A DNA stretch of 64,000 nt from Afipia sp. (GTDB lineage: Bacteria > Pseudomonadota > Alphaproteobacteria > Rhizobiales > Xanthobacteraceae), in contig JACQDM010000002.1 in NCBI GenBank assembly GCA_016201045.1, positions 682,001-746,000 on the forward strand, in the 5' to 3' direction. Under the pieces are notes generated by a model. It saw nothing but the letters and a program-made list of their open reading frames with translations, searched no databases and had not been told where the DNA came from. The translations under genes were made by a program, and so were the position numbers. Of the stretch, positions 1 through 8,003 are shown in pieces (within the stretch, counting starts at the first letter, position 1; each line of letters opens with the position of its first letter).

Positions 1-276
1 GTCACCGGCCTCGGCGCGCTCGCCGTCAACCTGAGCTGCGCGTTTCTGCTCGCGCGTTTCCGTCATCACAGCGGCAGCCTGACCAGGGCGGCGTTTCTCT
101 CCGCGCGCAACGATGCGTTTGCCAACGTCGCCATCATCGGCGCCGGCATCGTCACGGCTTACACATTGTCGGCGTGGCCCGACCTGATTGTGGGAATCGG
201 CATCGCCATTCTCAACGCCGATGCCGCGCGTGAGGTCTGGACTGCTGCACGCGACGAACATCGCGCGGCGGCCTGA
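1..276 (+). CDS. Cation efflux (CDF-type) transporter, C-terminal part
   Basis: Frame 1 is open from the window edge to a TGA, giving 91 residues with no start, so this is the 3' end of a gene that begins outside the window. The segment SARNDAFANVAIIGAGIVTA followed by a second hydrophobic stretch (LSAWPDLIVGIGIAILNA) matches the last two membrane helices of cation diffusion facilitator proteins, where an aspartate in this helix belongs to the metal site. The protein would export a divalent metal across the inner membrane. It ends right after the last helix with a short tail, so the usual cytoplasmic C-terminal domain seems absent. Family call from pattern only; the specific metal is unknown. 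Confidence 0.6.
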   Translation, partial: VTGLGALAVNLSCAFLLARFRHHSGSLTRAAFLSARNDAFANVAIIGAGIVTAYTLSAWPDLIVGIGIAILNADAAREVWTAARDEHRAAA

Positions 277-282
277 ACGGAA

Positions 283-1305
283 CTAGCCGAGTTTCTGCCG
301 TGCCAGCTTCGCGCCCGCGCCAAGCGCGTTGAGCTTGGCTTCGGCGATGTTGCGGTTCATCGGCGCCATGCCGCAATTCGTCGTCGCCATGATGTTTTCC
401 TTTGGCACGAATTTCATCACGGCTTCGATTGTTCTGACGACGTCTTCAGGCGCCTCGACTTTGTCGCTGGCGACATCGATGACGCCGGCCTGAACGACCT
501 TGCCCTTGAGCAGTGCGAGCAGGTCGAGCGGCACGCGCGAATTCTTGCACTCGATGGCGACCTGCTGGATCGGCGACTTGGCAATCGCGGGGAAAATTTC
601 CTCGTACTGCCGCCACTCCTTGCCGAGCGTTTCCTTCCAGTCGGTATTGGCCTTGATGCCGTAGCCATAACAGATGTGAACCGCGGTCTTGCATTTGAGG
701 CCTTTCGCGGCGCGCGTCAGCGCCTCGATGCCCCATTCGTTGACTTCGTCCATGAACACGTTGAACGCCGGCTCGTCGAACTGGATCATGTCGATGCCGT
801 CGGCTTCCAGCGCCTTGGCTTCCTGATTGAGCAGGTCGGCGAAGGCGAACGCCATCTTCACGCGGTCGCCGTAGAATTTATCGGCGAGCGTGTCGATGAT
901 GGTCATCGGCCCCGGCATCGTGAATTTCAGTTTGCGCGTCGTGTGTGCACGCGCGGCCTTCGCTTCCGCATCGTGTACGCGGCCTTTGAGTTTCAGCTCT
1001 GAGACGACCTGCGGTACCATCGCCTTATAGCGATCTTTCCGGATTCCCATTTCCACTTTATGCGCGAAGTCGATGCCTTCGACGCGCTCCAGAAACCCGT
1101 GAACGAAATGCTGGCGCGCCTGTTCGCCTTCCGTCACCATGTCGATGCCGGCGTCTTCCTGCACCTTCACGGCGAGCAGCGTCGCGTCGCGCTTGGCGTG
1201 AACCAGTTCTTCGCCCTTGAGCTTCCACGGCGCCCATAGCTTTTCGGTTTCCGCCAGCCATTCGGGCTTGGGCAATGAACCGGCGATTGTCGTCTGGAAC
1301 AGCAT
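283..1305 (-). CDS. MetE-like cobalamin-independent methionine synthase (single domain)
   Basis: A 340-aa protein corresponding to the catalytic C-terminal barrel of MetE, without the N-terminal half of full-length MetE (about 750 aa). Family members transfer a methyl group to homocysteine or related thiols. Zinc-ligand candidates are visible as HIC (H210, C212), E252 in AIEC and C311 in TTNCGM, and QFDEPA near 175-180 is the family core. I start at the ATG of MLFQTTIAGS rather than at the ORF-track start at 1368, because homology begins there. The 5' 300 bp including upstream DNA is duplicated downstream at about 2237-2538. Such short MetE-like proteins may use methyl donors other than folate, so the exact substrate is open. 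Confidence 0.8.
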   Translation of the reverse strand: MLFQTTIAGSLPKPEWLAETEKLWAPWKLKGEELVHAKRDATLLAVKVQEDAGIDMVTEGEQARQHFVHGFLERVEGIDFAHKVEMGIRKDRYKAMVPQVVSELKLKGRVHDAEAKAARAHTTRKLKFTMPGPMTIIDTLADKFYGDRVKMAFAFADLLNQEAKALEADGIDMIQFDEPAFNVFMDEVNEWGIEALTRAAKGLKCKTAVHICYGYGIKANTDWKETLGKEWRQYEEIFPAIAKSPIQQVAIECKNSRVPLDLLALLKGKVVQAGVIDVASDKVEAPEDVVRTIEAVMKFVPKENIMATTNCGMAPMNRNIAEAKLNALGAGAKLARQKLG

Positions 1306-1413
1306 CGGCGTTTCCCGTTGTTTCTTGATTGTTGCGCTTATCTGCCATGCTTGTGGCTTGGCATACAAGCCGTTCGCGCCAGCAGGATGGAATGTGATCG
1401 TAACGAGGGTTAG
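1114..1413. repeat. Direct repeat copy 1 (5' end of MetE-like gene plus upstream DNA)
   Basis: This stretch covers the first about 64 codons of the MetE-like gene and about 110 bp upstream. It recurs in the same orientation at about 2237-2538 with an estimated near 90% identity by eye. The similarity starts sharply at GCGCGCCTGTTCGCCTT and fades after GGAATGTGATCG and TAGGGT. Confidence 0.85.
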
Positions 1414-1503
1414 GGTGTAGCCGCCTCTATTAGGCGGATTGCCATCTCGACTTTGGGCGCGACGCTCTCATTTCTCCTTCATCGTATCGGGCAGATCTAT
1501 TTC

Positions 1504-2151
1504 TTAATGTGGTATCAACGGTGGCTGAGTATCTATCCCGCACCCAAGAACCGAATAGGCAGACGAGTCCAACGCTCTGACGTGTACGAGAGCAAAACGA
1601 ACAGGAAGCAGGTTCTGCGGAAATATCGAGATTGTCGGTCGCCGCCAGCCGCCTAATTCGGTCTCGACCCCGCTTCGGTGTTCAGGATCCATCAAGACCC
1701 AGCATCCGCAGCCGTTAGGCGGATGACACTGCTCGTCGAGGAAAACCAGACGCGGCATTCGGTTGGATTCATCGAAATTCGCCTGTTGCCGTTGATAGAT
1801 GTCGGCAATTTCGCGATGGGATCGGGAGGGAAACACCAATCGATTGTCCTTGAGCGATGCGACGGCAAAACCCGATACGTATGTCGCGGCGAAGGCGGCG
1901 AGGTAGCACGACGACAAGAAAATCTTGCGTCGCAGCAGCAGGACGACGCCCGCGATAAAAAGCGCGTAAATAAACAAGCCAAAAGCTAGTTCAAGGGCGG
2001 CAACGATTTCGAATTGGAGGCTCCTTGCGTCTTTGAAGCGGGGCTCGACGACGACACTCACAAACATATCCACTACAATGGCTGCGGCCGTTACGAAGCC
2101 GAGCGTCGCCGCATGTGAAGGAAAAATTTTCTGTCCAGTGAGGTTCATCAT
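1504..2151 (-). CDS. Hypothetical membrane protein between the two repeat copies
   Basis: A 215-aa ORF I do not recognise. It has three likely membrane helices in the first about 100 residues (LGFVTAAAIVVDMFVSVVV, ALELAFGLFIYALFIAGVVLLL, SCYLAAFAATYVSGFAVASL), followed by a soluble tail with a Cys cluster (HPPNGCGCW). It begins ATGATG without a clear ribosome binding site. Composition is visibly less GC-rich than the flanking genes, and it sits between two copies of a direct repeat, which fits arrival by insertion or a recombination event. Function unknown; it is coded on the same strand as the neighbouring MetE-like gene. Confidence 0.5.
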   Translation of the reverse strand: MMNLTGQKIFPSHAATLGFVTAAAIVVDMFVSVVVEPRFKDARSLQFEIVAALELAFGLFIYALFIAGVVLLLRRKIFLSSCYLAAFAATYVSGFAVASLKDNRLVFPSRSHREIADIYQRQQANFDESNRMPRLVFLDEQCHPPNGCGCWVLMDPEHRSGVETELGGWRRPTISIFPQNLLPVRFALVHVRALDSSAYSVLGCGIDTQPPLIPH

Positions 2152-2155
2152 GTGG

Positions 2156-2428
2156 CTACAAACTTACATTCATCGCTTGCATTCTGGCGCGATTTCCACG
2201 CTGCTCCGACCCGCTAGATTTGTGCGTCGATTTACTGCGCGCCTGTTCGCCTTCGGTGACAAGATCGATGCCGGCATCTTCCTGCACCTTCACGGCTAGC
2301 AGCGTCGCGTCGCGCTTGGCGTGAACCAGTTCCTCGCCCTTGAGCTTCCACGGCGCCCAGAGCTTTTCGGTTTCCGCCAGCCATTCGGGCTTGGGCAATG
2401 AACCGGCGATCGTTGTCTGGAACAGCAT
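2156..2428 (-). pseudogene. Truncated duplicate of the MetE-like gene
   Basis: The start MLFQTTIAGSLPKPEW and the next about 64 residues are almost identical to the gene at 283-1305 (one visible change is M to L in GIDLVTEG). After VTEGEQAR the reading frame runs into unrelated sequence and stops about 26 residues later. The product lacks the whole barrel and the zinc ligands and cannot be active. It keeps the upstream DNA of the parent gene, so it may still be transcribed. Confidence 0.85.
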
Positions 2429-2538
2429 CGGCGTTTCCCGTTGTTTTTGATTGCTGCGCTTATCTGCCATGCTTGAGGGCTTGCATACAAGCTGTTCGCG
2501 GCTGCGGGATGGAATGTGATCGCGCCCAAGGCTAGGGT
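2237..2538. repeat. Direct repeat copy 2
   Basis: Second copy of the about 300-bp unit described at 1114-1413, in the same orientation. It contains the truncated gene start and the upstream region shared with the intact gene. Confidence 0.85.
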
Positions 2539-2568
2539 TGCGAGCCTTTTAGCCGCGAGACAAACCCA

Positions 2569-3264
2569 ATGATCGACCTTCACTACGCGCCGACACCGAA
2601 CGGCTGGAAAATCTCGATCATGCTGGAAGAACTCGGGATGCCGTACACGGTGTTTCCGGTGAACATTCGCGAGGGCGACCAGTTCAGGCCGGAGTTTCTG
2701 GCGATCTCGCCGAACAACCGGATTCCCGCCATCGTCGATCATTCTCCCGCCGATGGCGGGCCGCCGCTCTCGATGTTCGAGACCGGCGCGATCCTGATTT
2801 ATCTTGCCGAGAAAAGCGGACGCTTCATGCCGACCGATCTGCGCGCGCGGATGAACGTGCTGCAATGGCTGATGTGGCAGATGGGCGGGCTCGGCCCGAT
2901 GCTCGGCCAGCACGGCCATTTCGCGCTCTATGCGCCGGAGAAAATTCCCTACGCGATCGAGCGTTACCGCGACGAGGCTTCGCGCCTCTATGCGGTGTTG
3001 AACAGGCAACTCGGCAAGACGGGCGCGTATGTCGCGGGCAATGACTATACCATCGCCGACATCGCGTGCTTTCCGTGGACGATGACTCATAAAGCTCAAG
3101 GCTTCACCCTCGACGATTTCCCGCACATCAAGCGATGGTACGCGGACATTCGCGCGCGGCCGAAAGTACAGGCGGGGCTTGCTGTCGGCAAATTCGACAA
3201 GACGCCGTTCACCGACGAACAACGCAAGCAGATGTTCGGCAAGGCCGCGCAGCAGGCGCAGTGA
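2569..3264 (+). CDS. Glutathione S-transferase family protein (YfcG/YghU-like)
   Basis: A 231-aa GST-fold protein. The N-terminal thioredoxin-like half has TPNGWKISIMLEELG, typical of the Ure2/YfcG branch, the cis-proline in NNRIPAIVD and the glutathione-contact pair FETGAI. The helical C-terminal domain carries YTIADIACFPW, a conserved N-capping motif. Relatives act as glutathione-dependent disulfide reductases or peroxidases in the cytoplasm. It is followed 10 bp later by a second thioredoxin-fold gene and then a quinone reductase on the same strand, suggesting a small redox or detoxification operon. Confidence 0.88.
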   Translation: MIDLHYAPTPNGWKISIMLEELGMPYTVFPVNIREGDQFRPEFLAISPNNRIPAIVDHSPADGGPPLSMFETGAILIYLAEKSGRFMPTDLRARMNVLQWLMWQMGGLGPMLGQHGHFALYAPEKIPYAIERYRDEASRLYAVLNRQLGKTGAYVAGNDYTIADIACFPWTMTHKAQGFTLDDFPHIKRWYADIRARPKVQAGLAVGKFDKTPFTDEQRKQMFGKAAQQAQ

Positions 3265-3274
3265 GGACTTTCAT

Positions 3275-3913
3275 ATGATCGAATTTTTCTTCGACTGTTC
3301 GTCGCCGTGGACGTATCTGGCGTTCCACAACATCCAGCCGCTCGCGGAAGAATTCGACGTTGAGATCGCGTGGCGGCCGATTCTGGTCGGCGGGATTTTC
3401 AATACCGTCAACAAGACGATGTACGAGACGCGCGCCAATCCCGTCCCCGCAAAGCAGGCCTACACCGCGAAGGATTTGCAGGACTGGGCGCGCGTTGCCG
3501 GAATCAAGATCAAGATGCCGCCGAGCGTATTTCCGGTGAACGCTGTCAAATCGATGCGCGGCTGCTGCTGGGTGCAGAAGGCGTATCCGGACGACCTGAT
3601 TCCGTTTGCCACCGCGACGTTCGAATCCTACTGGAGTGACGATCAGGACATTTCGCAGGATGCCGTGCTGACGAAAATCTGCGAGCGCGCCGGGGTCGAT
3701 CCGGGAGAATTTTTTGCAGGCATCGGCGAACAGTCGACCAAGGATCAGCTTAAGGCGAATACCGACGAAGCCATCGCGCGCGGCGCGTTCGGCTCGCCCA
3801 CAATCTATGTCAACAAGACCGACATGTATTTCGGCAATGACCGCCTGCCGCTGGTGTTCGATGCGATCAGCCGCATGTCGTCGGCGGCGAATAAGACCAT
3901 CGGACGAGTCTGA
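3275..3913 (+). CDS. DsbA-family / 2-hydroxychromene-2-carboxylate isomerase-like protein
   Basis: A 212-aa protein starting MIEFFFDCSSPWTYLAF, with the S-P-W loop seen in kappa-class GST and 2-hydroxychromene-2-carboxylate isomerases. The C-terminal GAFGSPTIYVNKTDMYFGNDRL is the usual cis-Pro region of the DsbA family. I place the start at the ATG after GAGGACTTTCAT; the ORF-track start at 3179 lies inside the GST gene. Relatives work in aromatic (naphthalene-type) breakdown or as glutathione-dependent isomerases. Neighbouring GST and quinone reductase genes support glutathione or quinone chemistry, but the substrate cannot be read from sequence. Confidence 0.85.
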   Translation: MIEFFFDCSSPWTYLAFHNIQPLAEEFDVEIAWRPILVGGIFNTVNKTMYETRANPVPAKQAYTAKDLQDWARVAGIKIKMPPSVFPVNAVKSMRGCCWVQKAYPDDLIPFATATFESYWSDDQDISQDAVLTKICERAGVDPGEFFAGIGEQSTKDQLKANTDEAIARGAFGSPTIYVNKTDMYFGNDRLPLVFDAISRMSSAANKTIGRV

Positions 3914-4888
3914 GTGCCGCGCGCCGTCGTCTGCCGCGAACTTGGCCCGCCGGAAAATCTGCTTCTTGAAGATTTCGAGCGGGCGACGCTTGATGAGGGG
4001 CAGGTACGTGTTGCGCTTCACGCTGCCGGCATCAACTTTCCCGACGCGCTGATGGTTGCGGGCCAATATCAGCTCAAGCCGGACTTACCGTTCACGCCGG
4101 GTGTCGAGGCGGCAGGTGAAGTGATCGAAGCTGCGAATGTTCAAGGCGTGAAAGCGGGAGATCGTGTGATCGCGAAGGCGCGGTTCGGTTGCTACGCCGA
4201 TGAAATCGTCGTGCCTTCGCATCAGATCGTTCCGTTGCCGGGAAATTTCAATTTCGCGCAGGGTGCGACATTTCTTGCGGCGCACGGCACGGCCTGTCAC
4301 GCGCTCGTCGATCGCGCGCAGATTCAGGAAGGCGAGACGCTTCTGGTTCATGGCGCGGGCGGCGGCGTCGGCCTCGCAGCCGTCGAACTGGGAAAAGTTT
4401 TCGGCGCGACCGTCATCGCCTGTGCGTCAAGTGAAGAGAAGCTCGCCGTCGCAAAACAGAAGGGCGCGGATCGCACCGTTCTCTATTCGCGCGAGCCGTT
4501 TCGCGATGCGGTCAAGCGCATCACGGACGGCCGCGGTGTTGATGTCGTGTTCGATCCGGTGGGCGGCGAGATTTTCGAGCAGAGTCTTCGCTGCATCGCG
4601 TGGGGCGCGCGGCTGCTCGTCGTCGGTTTCACCGCCGGCATCGGCAAGGCTGCGACCAATCTCGTTCTCATCAAGGGCGCGAGCGTGCTGGGCGTGCGCG
4701 CAGGAGAGGCTGCGCGTAAAAATCCCGCGCTCGGCGCCGCGCGCATGAAGGCGCTGCTTCGGCTTGCGGAGGAGGGGCGCGTCGCCCCGCATATCTCGCA
4801 TCGGCTTCCGCTCGAAGACTGTGCGAAAGCGATGCGTCTCCTGATCGACCGCAAAGCGATCGGGCGCGTTGCGTTGACGATCCGCTAA
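3914..4888 (+). CDS. NADPH:quinone oxidoreductase family protein (MDR superfamily)
   Basis: A 324-aa zinc-free medium-chain reductase. A GroES-like N-terminal domain contains HAAGINFPDALMVAGQYQ, the Rossmann fold has HGAGGGVGLAAVELG near 150, and DVVFDPVGG follows at about 210. Relatives reduce quinones or enoyl groups with NADPH. Translation begins at a GTG that directly follows the TGA of the preceding gene, so the two are almost certainly coupled. It converges on the crotonase gene with no gap between the stop codons. Confidence 0.9.
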   Translation: MPRAVVCRELGPPENLLLEDFERATLDEGQVRVALHAAGINFPDALMVAGQYQLKPDLPFTPGVEAAGEVIEAANVQGVKAGDRVIAKARFGCYADEIVVPSHQIVPLPGNFNFAQGATFLAAHGTACHALVDRAQIQEGETLLVHGAGGGVGLAAVELGKVFGATVIACASSEEKLAVAKQKGADRTVLYSREPFRDAVKRITDGRGVDVVFDPVGGEIFEQSLRCIAWGARLLVVGFTAGIGKAATNLVLIKGASVLGVRAGEAARKNPALGAARMKALLRLAEEGRVAPHISHRLPLEDCAKAMRLLIDRKAIGRVALTIR

Positions 4889-5785
4889 CTACTCGTAGGT
4901 CCGCTCGTCCCACCACGGGAAATAGCTCGGCATGTCTTTGGAGACGGTCTGCGCGAATTTCGCCGGGCGTTTCTCGAGAAACGACATTACGCCTTCTTTC
5001 ACGTCGGCGGATGCGCCGCGCGAATAAATTCCGCGGCTGTCGATCTTGTGCGCTTCCATCGGATCGTCGAGCGCCGACAGCCGCCACATCATTTGCCGAA
5101 TGAGCGCAATCGATACCGGCGCGCAGTTCTCGACGATCTCGCGCGCCATCGCTTGCGCGGCGGGCAGCAATTCGTCGGCGGGGAGGACCTTGCTGACGAG
5201 GCGTCCGTCCAGCGCTTCCTTCGCGTCGAACACGCGGCCTGAGTAACACCACTCAAGCGCCTTTGAGATGCCGACGAGGCGCGGCAGGAACCAGCTCGAA
5301 CACGCTTCCGGCACAATGCCACGCCGCGCAAACACGAATCCGAACCGCGCATTCTCCGAAGCCAGGCGCACATCCATCGCAAGCTGCATGGTGACGCCGA
5401 TGCCGACGGCTGCCCCGTTGATCGCGCCGATGATGGGTTTCAGGCTTTTATACATGCGCAGCGTCACGCGCCCTCCGCCGTCGCGCACGGCTTCGTCGCT
5501 CCATTCCACTTCGCCGTTGGGACGCAACGGCGCGGTCTTGCGATCCTTTCGCGCTGCGCGGTCGAACGTGGCGCCACCCTCGGACAGGTCCGCGCCGGCG
5601 CAGAACGCCTTGCCCGCGCCGGTCACGATGATCGCGCGCACATTGTCGTCGGCGTCGGCGGCATCGAACGCCGCGATCAATTCGTTCATCATCACATGCG
5701 TGAACGAATTCATCTTGTCGGGACGGTTCAGCGTAATGGTCAGGATATGATCGGCGACTTCGTATTTGATCGTTTCGTAGGCCAT
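4889..5785 (-). CDS. Enoyl-CoA hydratase / crotonase family protein
   Basis: A 298-aa crotonase-fold enzyme. The oxyanion-hole segments GKAFCAGADLSEGG (about 60) and INGAAVGIGVTMQLAMD (about 125) are present, and a glutamate in GIVPEACSSWFLPRL sits where the hydratase base is expected. Such enzymes hydrate or isomerise acyl-CoA thioesters in fatty-acid or aromatic-acid breakdown. A Lys/Arg-rich insertion (about 75-100) is longer than in E. coli-type hydratases. Two short inverted repeats upstream (5821-5856) are plausible operators. Confidence 0.88.
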   Translation of the reverse strand: MAYETIKYEVADHILTITLNRPDKMNSFTHVMMNELIAAFDAADADDNVRAIIVTGAGKAFCAGADLSEGGATFDRAARKDRKTAPLRPNGEVEWSDEAVRDGGGRVTLRMYKSLKPIIGAINGAAVGIGVTMQLAMDVRLASENARFGFVFARRGIVPEACSSWFLPRLVGISKALEWCYSGRVFDAKEALDGRLVSKVLPADELLPAAQAMAREIVENCAPVSIALIRQMMWRLSALDDPMEAHKIDSRGIYSRGASADVKEGVMSFLEKRPAKFAQTVSKDMPSYFPWWDERTYE

Positions 5786-5820
5786 CTGCGCTTTCCTCCG
5801 TGCCGTTTCTTGCCGGTCCG

Positions 5821-5856
5821 ATTTGTAGACAAATTCGCCGGTGTATTGCTGGCAAT
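5821..5856. promoter_or_regulatory. Two short inverted repeats, candidate operators of the crotonase gene
   Basis: ATTTGTAGACAAAT (5821-5834) has perfect 6-bp arms with a 2-bp spacer, and ATTGCTGGCAAT (5845-5856) has perfect 5-bp arms with a 2-bp spacer. Their centres are about 23 bp apart, roughly two helical turns. They lie 36-71 bp upstream of the crotonase start and also upstream of the divergent cyclic-nucleotide-binding gene. Confidence 0.35.
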
Positions 5857-5927
5857 TTGCGCAGCTGCTGCATTGTTATGCGATGGACGTTTTCGCTGCG
5901 CCAGCCTAGCTTTCGGCGAATTGGGGA

Positions 5928-6434
5928 ATGGTCGATATGCGCGCGGTTCTGGATCATTGCGTCGGCGGCGTCGAGGCGAATTTTGCTGCCGATGCGCTCG
6001 TGCTCAACGAGGGCGAGACTACGGGCCGCCTTTATGTTCTGATCGACGGCAAACTCGAAGTGCTGAAGGGCGGCACGGTGGTCGCCACCGTCTCTGAGCC
6101 CGGTGCGATCCTGGGCGAAATGTCAGTCCTGCTCGGCAAGCCGCATACCGCAACCGTGCGCGCGGCGACGGCCTCGAAGGTCTATCAGTTCGACGACGCG
6201 GCGGCGTTTCTGAAATCGCAACCCGCTGTCGCGTTGCTGGTGGCGCAGCTTCTCGCGCAGCGGCTCAATGCGGCGACGACCTATCTCGCAGACATCAAGC
6301 GGCAATATGCCGGCAGCGGCAATCATCTGTCGCTGATCGGCTCGGTGCTTGAGAGCCTCGTCAACCTGACGGGATCGGCACCATCTCCGGGCTCGGACCG
6401 GGTGCCGGAGCGGTTGCCCGACTCACGGCTATGA
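5928..6434 (+). CDS. Cyclic nucleotide-binding domain protein
   Basis: A 168-aa stand-alone cNMP-binding (Crp effector) domain. It has the double-stranded beta-helix pattern LNEGETTGRLYVLIDGKLEVLKGG and the phosphate-binding cassette GAILGEMSVLLGKPHTATVRA, with E and R where cAMP contacts are expected. There is no DNA-binding helix-turn-helix; the C-terminal 60 residues are helical and then low in pattern. It may act as a sensor through protein contacts. The last about 74 bp overlap the end of the convergent phosphoesterase gene, so the extreme C-terminus may be non-conserved. Confidence 0.75.
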   Translation: MVDMRAVLDHCVGGVEANFAADALVLNEGETTGRLYVLIDGKLEVLKGGTVVATVSEPGAILGEMSVLLGKPHTATVRAATASKVYQFDDAAAFLKSQPAVALLVAQLLAQRLNAATTYLADIKRQYAGSGNHLSLIGSVLESLVNLTGSAPSPGSDRVPERLPDSRL

Positions 6435-7203
6435 GCCAGTCGGGAACGGACGTGATGTCCTGCGCGGGACGATGCAGCGGCTGATCGAGATCGATCGACT
6501 GTTCGCCATAGGCCGAGAACCAGTAGGCCTTGTTCTGGTCGAGATCCATCATGATGTGCGTCGGCGGCCGGCCCATCTGCTGGCCGACGTTGAAGACCCA
6601 TGTTTTGCCGAGGCGGTCGTACCACGACCCATCCTTGACGAACGGCGACTGGTGAACGTGTCCCGACAGCACCATGTCGGGCTGATAGGCGGCGATCCAC
6701 TGCACGAGTTCAGCATCGCCGAATGAGCGCTTTCCGCCCCAGCTTGTCGGCGAGTTGAGCGCAGGCGCGTGATGTACCCAGATCCACCGGCTTGGATGCG
6801 GGGCATGAGCGGCATCCTCAAGCTGCTTTCCAATCTGCTCCTTCACGCGCGGCCCGTCCCACCACGGGCAGATCGTGAACACGATGTCGCCGACAGTGAG
6901 ACTTTCGCCGTCATGGGCGACATGCAGGTCGTCCAGCGCAGCGATCCATTTCGAGATTTTCTCGCCGGCTTCGTCGCGCTCGTCGAGATCGTGATTGCCC
7001 GAACATAGGATGATCCGCGTTTTTCCGGCGAGCAGTTCGAGATATTTGCGTACCACGACGATCTGCGCGCGGAAGTCCACGATTGAACCGATGTCCAGCG
7101 CGTCGCCCGCAATCACCACGAGATCGAAATGCGGAGCCGCGCTGACAAGCCAGTCGAATTGCGGCAGCGAATAATGGAGGTCGGCGACGACGAGGCAGCG
7201 CAT
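6361..7203 (-). CDS. Metallophosphoesterase
   Basis: A 280-aa calcineurin-like phosphoesterase. All metal-binding blocks are visible: VVADLHYS at the N-terminus, VVIAGDALD, SGNHDLDE, WVHHAP and LSGHVHQSP. Members hydrolyse phosphomono- or diesters using two metal ions. The length and spacing suit the Icc/YkuE-like group. The C-terminal about 30 residues are Pro-rich and overlap the convergent gene, so they are probably unstructured. Substrate unknown. Confidence 0.88.
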   Translation of the reverse strand: MRCLVVADLHYSLPQFDWLVSAAPHFDLVVIAGDALDIGSIVDFRAQIVVVRKYLELLAGKTRIILCSGNHDLDERDEAGEKISKWIAALDDLHVAHDGESLTVGDIVFTICPWWDGPRVKEQIGKQLEDAAHAPHPSRWIWVHHAPALNSPTSWGGKRSFGDAELVQWIAAYQPDMVLSGHVHQSPFVKDGSWYDRLGKTWVFNVGQQMGRPPTHIMMDLDQNKAYWFSAYGEQSIDLDQPLHRPAQDITSVPDWLIAVSRATAPAPGPSPEMVPIPSG

Positions 7204-7477
7204 TCAATGAAAAGTCCGGACAGCGAACAATGCGGGATCGTGTTTGAACCCTCCGGCAACGGCCAGTCCAAATGTTGTGCTTTCGCTGCGGCGTATTGGC
7301 CGGGGTTTCGCGGACGATTCGGCCGCTGCACCGCGCGATGCTCATGTTTTTGCCTTCAATGAAGCGGGATTGGGCGCTTCATTTGATGCGCGTTTGCGGC
7401 TCGTTAACGCGAGGGAGCGATATTCGTCGCCAAACCGGCTTTCAGCCTCGACAGGCGCGGTGCTACAACGCCGGCGC

Positions 7478-7564
7478 GCGGACGTGGCGGAACTGGTAGA
7501 CGCAAGGGACTTAAAATCCCTCGGGAGCAATCCCGTCCGGGTTCGAGTCCCGGCGCCCGCACCA
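7478..7564 (+). tRNA. tRNA-Leu(TAA)
   Basis: An 87-nt class II tRNA with encoded CCA. The anticodon loop CTTAAAA gives anticodon TAA, there is a long variable arm (CGGGAGCAATCCCG) and the T loop is TTCGAGT. The acceptor stem GCGGACG/CGCCCGC contains an A5-C68 mismatch; a G at position 5 would pair perfectly. All other helices pair well. It would read UUA and UUG codons, rare in this GC-rich genome. Confidence 0.95.
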
Positions 7565-7587
7565 ATCACACCCCGGAATTCCAACGC

Positions 7588-7992
7588 ATGATGCAGCGCC
7601 GCCGACAGTCCCGATCCACGGCAACGCGCATCGTGAATGGCGCCGTGCTGTGCGCGATCGCGTCAGCATTGTGTGGCTGTGCCACCGGCGGGGTGACGTC
7701 GAACATGTTCGTCGATCCGTCGCGTTACGATCTTTACGATTGCAAGCAGCTCGCGACGGCGCGCGAGGCCGCCGACAAGAGGGCAAAAGATCTGGAAGCG
7801 TTGATCACGAAAGCCGAGACGGGTGCTGCGGGCGCGCTGGTATCCGGGCTTGCCTATCAGGCGGATTATTCGCAGGCGACAGCGCAGCGCGATCTGATCG
7901 ATCAGAAAATGGCGGCGAACAACTGCGCCGCCGAACCGCCGCCGGTGATCGCAGCACCGAAGCCCGTCAAGAAAAAACGCACGAAGCAATAA
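7588..7992 (+). CDS. Small putative lipoprotein
   Basis: A 134-aa protein with a basic N-terminus, a hydrophobic run and a lipobox-like LCGC, with the lipidated cysteine near position 31. The middle (EAADKRAKDLEALITKAETG) is helical and charged, followed by a Gly/Ala-rich segment and a Pro/Lys-rich tail ending KKKRTKQ. No family recognised; small lipoproteins like this are common in the Bradyrhizobium group. It starts 23 bp after the tRNA-Leu and is followed 11 bp later by the MFS gene. Confidence 0.6.
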   Translation: MMQRRRQSRSTATRIVNGAVLCAIASALCGCATGGVTSNMFVDPSRYDLYDCKQLATAREAADKRAKDLEALITKAETGAAGALVSGLAYQADYSQATAQRDLIDQKMAANNCAAEPPPVIAAPKPVKKKRTKQ

Positions 7993-8003
7993 GGAGTAGG
8001 GCC

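Noticed and set aside
2296-3222. 308-aa minus-strand ORF across the GST gene and the truncated copy
   Set aside because: Antisense of the GST gene joined to an alternative frame of the stub; no domain.
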